NCBI GenBank assembly: GCA_006212115.1
Contig: PDUK01000012.1
Span: forward strand, 1-55,739
Direction: 5' to 3'
Length of the DNA: 55,739 bases
Source of the DNA: Thalassolituus sp.
GTDB taxonomy: Bacteria; Pseudomonadota; Gammaproteobacteria; Pseudomonadales; Oceanobacteraceae
The notes beneath the pieces were generated by a model. The model ran no database searches. It worked only from the letters and a program-made list of their open reading frames with translations, and was not told the origin of the DNA. Within the stretch, counting starts at the first letter, position 1. Each line of letters begins with the position of its first letter. The position numbers were made by a program, and so were the translations under genes. Below are positions 50,604 through 55,739 of this stretch, piece by piece.

Positions 50604-51647
50604 TCAGTCTTCAAACTGCTGATAGCTGTCTATCGTGACAGCCGCGCTACCATTCATAAAATCGCCGTCATGTGGCCACAGGAATGCCGTCCACGGAGTC
50701 AGTGCCAGTGGATTGATTACATAGGTGTTATCAATCACCTGGTAGTTAATATCGAAGCTGATGCCCGCAATACTGTTGGAAGAAGTCTCCGTCCACTGAG
50801 CGGCCTCACTACATGCCGATTCACCTTCTGAGCAGGCATTCACATACATAGTGAACACGTCTTCGGTATTGATGATCGCACCAAGCGATTCCGTTACTGT
50901 GTCGCCGTTATTCTGGTAGAAGCGGTAGTACTGAACCTGACGCTCTTCCTCATCATAGAAAGTAAAAATATTCTCGGTGTAGATAAAGCCATCATCACCC
51001 TGCTCCGTGACCTGCTCGCCATACTCTAAACCAATGCAGTTTGCGATTGCAGTATCAACAACACCTGAGTTACCCAAATTCGTATAGTCCAGACCAAAGC
51101 TGTAAGTCAGCTCTGGTGCGTCAGCAAAACTGGTGCTGTCACTGACCTTCACACCCTCCAGTGTGAGCGTCGTGCTCTCGCCTACAGGGGTTGTTACACG
51201 GCTACCCTCAGCGGTAAGGGAACGGTAATTACTTGCGAATACAACAGTCAGATCGGTCAGAGTAGTCGGCGTAACACCGCTTTCATCTGCATTGCCCGTT
51301 TCCGTCAAGCTCGCCTCGTAGCCGGTCTCGGTCGCAGTGAGTTCGTAGTCCTGGCGCCACTCACTATCACAGCGGGTCAGTTCGTATATTCCCTGCTCAT
51401 TCGCGATCACTTTCACAAATTCACGGGTCATACCCGTGTACTTGTAAGGATTCATGCTGTCTTCAGCATTCGGAAAGTTGGTGTTCTCTTCAGACACTAT
51501 CATCCAGATGCCTTCTGGAGATTCCGAGCTCAGGCTTCGGTCGACCAGTGGCAGTCCAGTAAATCCCTGAGGAAAACAACCGGCAAGCGAGCTGCTAACG
51601 CCGACGATGACTGCTGTCGCCAAACCGCGACGGAGTGTTGAAGACAT
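50604..51647 (-). CDS. Acidic lipoprotein of unknown function
   Basis: A 347-residue protein with a lipoprotein signal: MSSTLRRGLATAVIVGV, then the lipobox LAGC (Cys24). No Asp at +2 is present, so outer-membrane sorting is likely. The mature part is rich in Glu, Asp, Thr and Ser, with a Tyr/Phe-rich stretch (FTFYDEEERQVQYYRFYQN) and Cys pairs (CSEGESACSE). The composition suggests an extracellular or periplasmic beta-rich fold. I do not recognise a family. It is the lone gene on its strand between ndpA and recQ. Confidence 0.68.
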   Translation of the reverse strand: MSSTLRRGLATAVIVGVSSSLAGCFPQGFTGLPLVDRSLSSESPEGIWMIVSEENTNFPNAEDSMNPYKYTGMTREFVKVIANEQGIYELTRCDSEWRQDYELTATETGYEASLTETGNADESGVTPTTLTDLTVVFASNYRSLTAEGSRVTTPVGESTTLTLEGVKVSDSTSFADAPELTYSFGLDYTNLGNSGVVDTAIANCIGLEYGEQVTEQGDDGFIYTENIFTFYDEEERQVQYYRFYQNNGDTVTESLGAIINTEDVFTMYVNACSEGESACSEAAQWTETSSNSIAGISFDINYQVIDNTYVINPLALTPWTAFLWPHDGDFMNGSAAVTIDSYQQFED

Positions 51648-51888
51648 AAGTGAATCCTTGAATGTTGTTATTCGAATCTGACAACAGAATACCTGATAAA
51701 CGCCTGTCTATTATCTCAACAGGAGTAAAGTGGCCTCATTGGTGCCATCTAACAGAGACATAATGCGCCACCCAATAAAGGGTTAGACATGAAGGTCCAG
51801 CCCCTCCCCCTCGTAACCTGGACGGTTAATAGGCTTTCTGCCAACCTCAGGGCTTCATATACGCGATGAACTCTGCAAGGATGCACCA

Positions 51889-53862
51889 ATGAATACGATT
51901 CCTGACTGGCGAGTGCCACTGAAAAATACGTTCGGCTTCGACAACCTTCGCGAGGGCCAACAACCGGTGGTCGAAGCCATACTTGCCGGACGCTCTGCCG
52001 CGGCGATTTTCCCCACCGGGTCAGGCAAATCACTGTGCTACCAGCTACCCGCGCTCTTACTGCCTCACCTCACCTTAGTGGTTTCGCCGTTATTAGCATT
52101 GATGCAGGATCAGGTGGCGTTTCTGCGTAGCAATGGCGTTGCGGCGGCGAGTCTCGATTCCACCCTCAGCCGTGAAGAACTCAACACCACCCAACAAGGG
52201 GTTCGCAACGGTGACATTAAGATTCTGTTTATCTCGGTAGAGCGGTTAAAGAACGAACGCTTCCGCGAATTTATCAGAGGTGTTGCCATCTCTCTGTTGG
52301 TCGTCGACGAAGCCCACTGTATTTCAGAATGGGGACACAACTTCCGCCCGGATTATCTGAAGCTGCCGCATTGGCGTCGGGAATTTAACATCCCGCAATC
52401 ATTGCTCTTAACCGCCACGGCAACCCAGCCGGTAGTTCAAGACATGCAACGGCACTTTGAAATCGCAGAATCGGATGTCATCAGTACCGGGTTTTACCGC
52501 CCAAACCTTCGCTTGTTAGTACAGCCAACTCCGGTACACGAGCGCTTAAACAAATGTGCTCAGTGGCTTAATCATCTGATTAATAAAGGCGAACCCTTTG
52601 GCAGCATTATTTACGTCACCCAGCAGAACACCGCCGACGACGTCGCCAGCCAGTTAAACCAAATGGTTTCAGTGCCGGTAGAGTCCTATCACGCGGGTTT
52701 GCCTAGCGATACGAGGCAGGAAATCCAACAGCGATTTATGAGTGGTTCGACACCCTGCATCGTGGCCACGATCGCCTTTGGCATGGGCATTGATAAAAGT
52801 AACATTCGTCAGGTACTGCATTACGACCTGCCTAAATCCATTGAAAACTACAGCCAGGAAATTGGTCGCGCCGGGCGTGACCGCAAGCCCTCAGATTGCG
52901 TATTACTGGCCGACTTATCAGGCCTGACGGTATTAGAAAATTTCACCTACGGCGATACGCCCACACTCGGTGCGATTAAGCGATTACTCACAACGATCAG
53001 CACAGACACCGCTGTAAACAGTAATGGCTCTGGCCGTTGGGAAACCATGATGCAGCCGCTGTCCAACCAGACGGATATCCGCCCGCTGCCCCTAAAAACC
53101 TTACTCGTGCATTTAGAAATGGCCGGGCGCATTACCCCACTCTACAGCTACTACGCCGAATACCGATTTAAACCAGAATCAGAAAGCGCCCTGCTTTCGC
53201 AGTTTAGTGGTGAACGACAAGCCTTCATTCAGACCCTGTTTGACCACAGCAAAAAAGGACGCGCCTGGTATAGCCTCGACATGGATGCCTTAATTCAGAG
53301 CCTCGGCCCAGATGCACGCTCGCGAGCCCTCACCGCACTCGAATACTGCGCAGAGCAACAGTGGCTGACGCTTGAAATTAAGCAGATGACCGAAGTGTAT
53401 GAAGTAAAACCGTGGCAGGTCTCAGACACTGATTTAATTGCTGGTGAATTACACCAGAGCTTTATGGCGCACCAAAACAGCGATATTCAACGCCTGCACA
53501 ACATGGTGAACCTGTTTCAGTCGCAGCAATGTTTAAGCCGACAACTGGCGGTGTATTTTAATGATCACTCCATGACTCAAGACTGCGGACATTGCTCGGT
53601 CTGCATGGGTAAATGGCAGTCCTGGCCACAGAACAGTGTCGCTACCGCACCGGAGCCTACAGAGATTCAAGGGATGCTGTCTGAGTTTAATCAAGCGTAT
53701 CAGGCAATGTTTAAGCAAATGCCTGAGCCTGAGACTCAGACCCGCTTTTTAAGTGGCATGACCAGCCCCTGGCTGACCAAAGTGAAAGCGAAGAAAATTG
53801 CAAATTACGCCGCACTGGAGCAAGTGCCGTATGCGGATGTTTTAAAAGCGCTTAAAGCTTGA
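51889..53862 (+). CDS. RecQ-family ATP-dependent DNA helicase
   Basis: Superfamily 2 3'-5' DNA helicase of 657 residues. Motif 0 is near FDNLREGQQPVVEA, motif I is FPTGSGKSLCYQ, motif II is VVDEAHCISEWGHNFRPDY, and motif VI is QEIGRAGRD. A zinc-binding region with Cys in CLSRQLAVYF and CGHCSVC follows the helicase core. The usual C-terminal HRDC domain of E. coli RecQ is not visible; instead there is a roughly 80-residue tail ending in a helical segment. I therefore call it RecQ-like. The region before it (51648–51888) contains no gene I can support. Confidence 0.9.
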   Translation: MNTIPDWRVPLKNTFGFDNLREGQQPVVEAILAGRSAAAIFPTGSGKSLCYQLPALLLPHLTLVVSPLLALMQDQVAFLRSNGVAAASLDSTLSREELNTTQQGVRNGDIKILFISVERLKNERFREFIRGVAISLLVVDEAHCISEWGHNFRPDYLKLPHWRREFNIPQSLLLTATATQPVVQDMQRHFEIAESDVISTGFYRPNLRLLVQPTPVHERLNKCAQWLNHLINKGEPFGSIIYVTQQNTADDVASQLNQMVSVPVESYHAGLPSDTRQEIQQRFMSGSTPCIVATIAFGMGIDKSNIRQVLHYDLPKSIENYSQEIGRAGRDRKPSDCVLLADLSGLTVLENFTYGDTPTLGAIKRLLTTISTDTAVNSNGSGRWETMMQPLSNQTDIRPLPLKTLLVHLEMAGRITPLYSYYAEYRFKPESESALLSQFSGERQAFIQTLFDHSKKGRAWYSLDMDALIQSLGPDARSRALTALEYCAEQQWLTLEIKQMTEVYEVKPWQVSDTDLIAGELHQSFMAHQNSDIQRLHNMVNLFQSQQCLSRQLAVYFNDHSMTQDCGHCSVCMGKWQSWPQNSVATAPEPTEIQGMLSEFNQAYQAMFKQMPEPETQTRFLSGMTSPWLTKVKAKKIANYAALEQVPYADVLKALKA

Positions 53863-53884
53863 TACTGAAGGCTGAAGCCTAACG

Positions 53885-54679
53885 TTAAGACTTCTTCCCG
53901 GCATTATCCGCGATGCGACGAATCACCCGCGATGCAGCAACAAAACCAAAGGTCCCCGTCACCATAGTGGCAGAGCCAAAACCGCTGTTGCAATCTAGGC
54001 GGGTACTTTCGCCTGCGAACGCCTTGGTCTGGCATACGGTGCCATCACTACTCGGGTACACCAGCTGCTCGGTAGAGAACACACACGGGATGGAGTAATT
54101 GCGTGAAGCATTACGCGAAAACCCATATTCCCGGCGCAGCAATGAACGTACCTTACGCGCCAACGGATCATTAAAGGTTTTATTCAGATCACCGATCTGG
54201 ATCTGAGTCGGGTCGGTCTGGCCGCCAGCGGCACCGGTCGTAACGATACGGATCTTACGACGCTTACAAAACGCAATCAGCGCGGCTTTGTTCTTTACAC
54301 TGTCGATGCAGTCGATCACGTAATCCATATCCGGCGTGATCTGCTCTTCCAGGTTCGAGGCCGTGATAAATGCCATACGAGCATCGACGTCAATCTCAGG
54401 ATTAATATCTTTCAACCGCTTAGCCACCGCCTCGCACTTAAGCGTGCCGACGGAACTGGTCATGGCATGAATCTGGCGATTGGTGTTCGTGACGCAGATA
54501 TCGTCCATATCGATCAGCGTGATCTTGCCGACGCCAGTCCGCGCCAGCGCTTCCGCCGCCCAACTTCCTACACCACCAATGCCAATCACGCAGACGTGCG
54601 CATCGTGCAAGCGCTGCAGGCCGTCAGCGCCGTATAAGCGGCCGATACCGCCAAAGCGGTCGAGGTAAGAAGGGGTCAT
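53885..54679 (-). CDS. tcdA: tRNA threonylcarbamoyladenosine dehydratase
   Basis: E1-like enzyme that cyclises t6A to ct6A in tRNA, usually with the CsdA sulfurtransferase system. The 264-residue protein has the nucleotide-binding GIGGVGSWAAEALARTG (33–49), then DMDDICVTNTNRQ, TTGAAGGQTDPT, and the C-terminal NSGFGSATMVTGTFGFVAA. It is convergent with the RecQ-like gene, with only 22 bases between stops. Confidence 0.96.
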   Translation of the reverse strand: MTPSYLDRFGGIGRLYGADGLQRLHDAHVCVIGIGGVGSWAAEALARTGVGKITLIDMDDICVTNTNRQIHAMTSSVGTLKCEAVAKRLKDINPEIDVDARMAFITASNLEEQITPDMDYVIDCIDSVKNKAALIAFCKRRKIRIVTTGAAGGQTDPTQIQIGDLNKTFNDPLARKVRSLLRREYGFSRNASRNYSIPCVFSTEQLVYPSSDGTVCQTKAFAGESTRLDCNSGFGSATMVTGTFGFVAASRVIRRIADNAGKKS

Positions 54680-54752
54680 ATCGATATTGAAACTGTTACA
54701 ACTAAGTGGGCAGATTGTAGCCTAGCACGACCATGCATCATAGCCGCGCTGC

Positions 54753-55519
54753 TCACGCTTTCGCCTTACGCAAATTCAAAGCTCGCCAAGGAAAGAAATA
54801 GACACTGTACACCATGAGAAAACCGACCCACGGCTCAAGCTCCAAAGCCTGAAGCGCAGCAAACGCTATGATCAATAGGTGCATACGCACAACATTTCGA
54901 TAAGGGCCCGTGAATAGCTGCCCCACAGGACGTTGACTGGCTTGCGCGGCATTAATGCTATTAGCTTCCAGTGCTCCAGACTGCTCATCCATGACTGGAG
55001 TATTTTCAAATCTTGATTTGAACTCTGGTAATCGAAAGGCTTTGATTCTGCAATAAGCATAGGGATGACGAACAAGCCATAAACCGGTACCAGCTCTGTT
55101 ACGGCAACAGAAAGCAACCCCGGTGGATTCATAAACAGCTCGTGAAACTCGACCGTTTCAACCGCCGGAACTGGGAAAAAGCTTGAAAGAAAACTGGCAT
55201 GCCCAGCGTGAAATCCGCAGAAATGTAGTGAAAAGAAGACCAGTAGAAACAAAGACCCGAACACACCTACACCAAGCAGCGTCGCCTTTCGAGGCATCTC
55301 TGATGAGGGCCTATCAAGCCGGGATACCAAGCCCAGACCACCGACAATTGTCAGAAGAATAGTCAGACATCCGATGAGTAAGCTACTCAGCCACAAACTC
55401 CATATCAGATCGGTCGTCTGCCACCCTGTATACCATGCGAGAGCCAAGCCTAAGCAAAACGCTAAGCCATCTGGAACATAGCTCGACGGTGACACTCTTT
55501 TATCTTGTTGGGGGTTCAT
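54753..55519 (-). pseudogene. DUF6498-type membrane protein gene split by a frameshift
   Basis: The reading frame starting at 55519 (AGGGA seven bases upstream) encodes a polytopic membrane protein with helices and the LHFCGFHAGHASFL block typical of DUF6498. It runs to 54872, but its last 40 or so residues look unlike the family. A second frame, ending at 54753 and open back past 55040, encodes QLFTGPYRNVVRMHLLIIAF, which matches the C-terminal part of the same family. The two join if the frame shifts once between about 54990 and 55050. Either the gene is broken or there is a sequencing error. Programmed frameshifting is not supported, as I see no slippery heptamer. Confidence 0.65.
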
Positions 55520-55641
55520 ATTCTATCCCTGAATCATAACGCCGCACTTTACGAAAAATATGGAGCCTAGCGTAGTAAATACAACAGCAGCACTTCGTTA
55601 GCTGATACTCCTTGTTAAACTACCAGATGTCGTCTTGCGGA

Positions 55642-55739
55642 CTAATCTATACCATTCGCTTCAGACCAAACTCTCAAATTCTCCAGAATTTCCAGTGCAC
55701 TACACCCGAACTCAGTCAATTCGTATGTGACTGCCACCG
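55642..55739 (-). CDS. HxlR-type transcriptional regulator (C-terminal end only)
   Basis: The last 31 residues before a TAG at 55642 read VAVTYELTEFGCSALEILENL and continue to a stop shortly after. This is the winged-helix C-terminus of HxlR (DUF24) regulators, with the Y-x-L-T-x-x-G pattern. The rest of the gene lies beyond the window. The preceding gap (55520–55641) holds the promoter region of the DUF6498 gene. Confidence 0.7.
   Translation of the reverse strand, partial: VAVTYELTEFGCSALEILENLRVWSEANGID

Noticed and set aside
51789-51869. A 26-codon frame before the recQ-like gene as a leader peptide
   Set aside because: It begins MKVQPLPLVTW with a weak ribosome site, no run of regulatory codons and no terminator or antiterminator pair after it.
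54980-55050. Programmed -1 frameshifting to join the two DUF6498 parts
   Set aside because: I found no X-XXY-YYZ slippery heptamer followed by a structure in the region; a mutation or sequence error is simpler.

Overview
The window is chromosomal DNA from a marine-type gammaproteobacterium. Protein sequences and gene order resemble Pseudomonas and the Oceanospirillales (Thalassolituus/Oceanobacter-like). The main support is the block gyrA–serC–pheA–hisC–tyrA/aroA–cmk–rpsA–ihfB–lapB–pyrF, divergent from mtaD–ubiG–mupP–yciK and followed by rluB–scpB–scpA–trpS–yciO–rnm. This lineage call is inference from remembered synteny and similarity, not from a search. Almost everything is core genome. I see no prophage, insertion sequence, CRISPR array, integron, rRNA or tRNA, and no gene-free stretch over 300 bases.

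Layout. (1) 1–14062, all minus strand: a long, tightly packed run from gyrA down to pyrF. It carries DNA topology (gyrA), an inserted O-antigen chain-length gene (wzz), serine and aromatic amino acid synthesis (serC, pheA, hisC, tyrA-aroA fusion), cytidylate kinase, ribosomal protein S1, IHF beta, the LPS-assembly regulator LapB and pyrF (cut by the window edge). Many junctions are ATGA/TAATG overlaps, which suggests translational coupling. (2) 14326–17845, plus: mtaD, ubiG, mupP and yciK (nucleoside salvage, ubiquinone, peptidoglycan recycling, SDR). (3) 18045–19046: a diguanylate cyclase behind a near-consensus sigma-54 promoter. (4) 19084–24292, minus: the rnm–yciO–trpS–scpA–scpB–rluB group. 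(5) 24381–29001: yciI, an SH3/coiled-coil membrane protein, a periplasmic cyclophilin, an AEC transporter and mnmC. (6) 28996–29703: a ParE-type toxin and ribbon-helix-helix antitoxin module with a perfect palindromic operator. (7) 29727–33278: a YheU-family protein, an unknown gene, and a polyhydroxyalkanoate cluster (phaC, phasin, DUF6489). (8) 33347–39859: MFS transporter, aroC, prmB, rssA-like patatin, and a trio of DUF4892, outer-membrane barrel and unknown genes. (9) 40114–42573: yihY, arsC/yfgD, wrbA and a small zinc-ribbon protein. (10) 42743–51647: chemoreceptor, glutathione S-transferase, cis/trans fatty acid isomerase, a 52-residue YqaE/Pmp3 peptide gene, a secreted glutathione-peroxidase-like protein, nucleoid protein NdpA and an acidic lipoprotein. 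(11) 51889–55739: a RecQ-like helicase, tcdA, a frameshifted DUF6498 membrane-protein gene and the 3' end of an HxlR-type regulator.

How it fits together: the left third is growth housekeeping. The right half is richer in envelope and stress functions: PHA storage, Cti membrane rigidification, GST, peroxidase-like protein, quinone reductase, chemotaxis and c-di-GMP. I found no convincing undescribed multi-gene system. The items most worth a second look are the sigma-54-driven cyclase, the TA module with its 73-base spacer, the divergent secreted peroxidase-like protein, the unassigned envelope trio, the DUF6498 frameshift and the position of wzz inside the gyrA–serC run.
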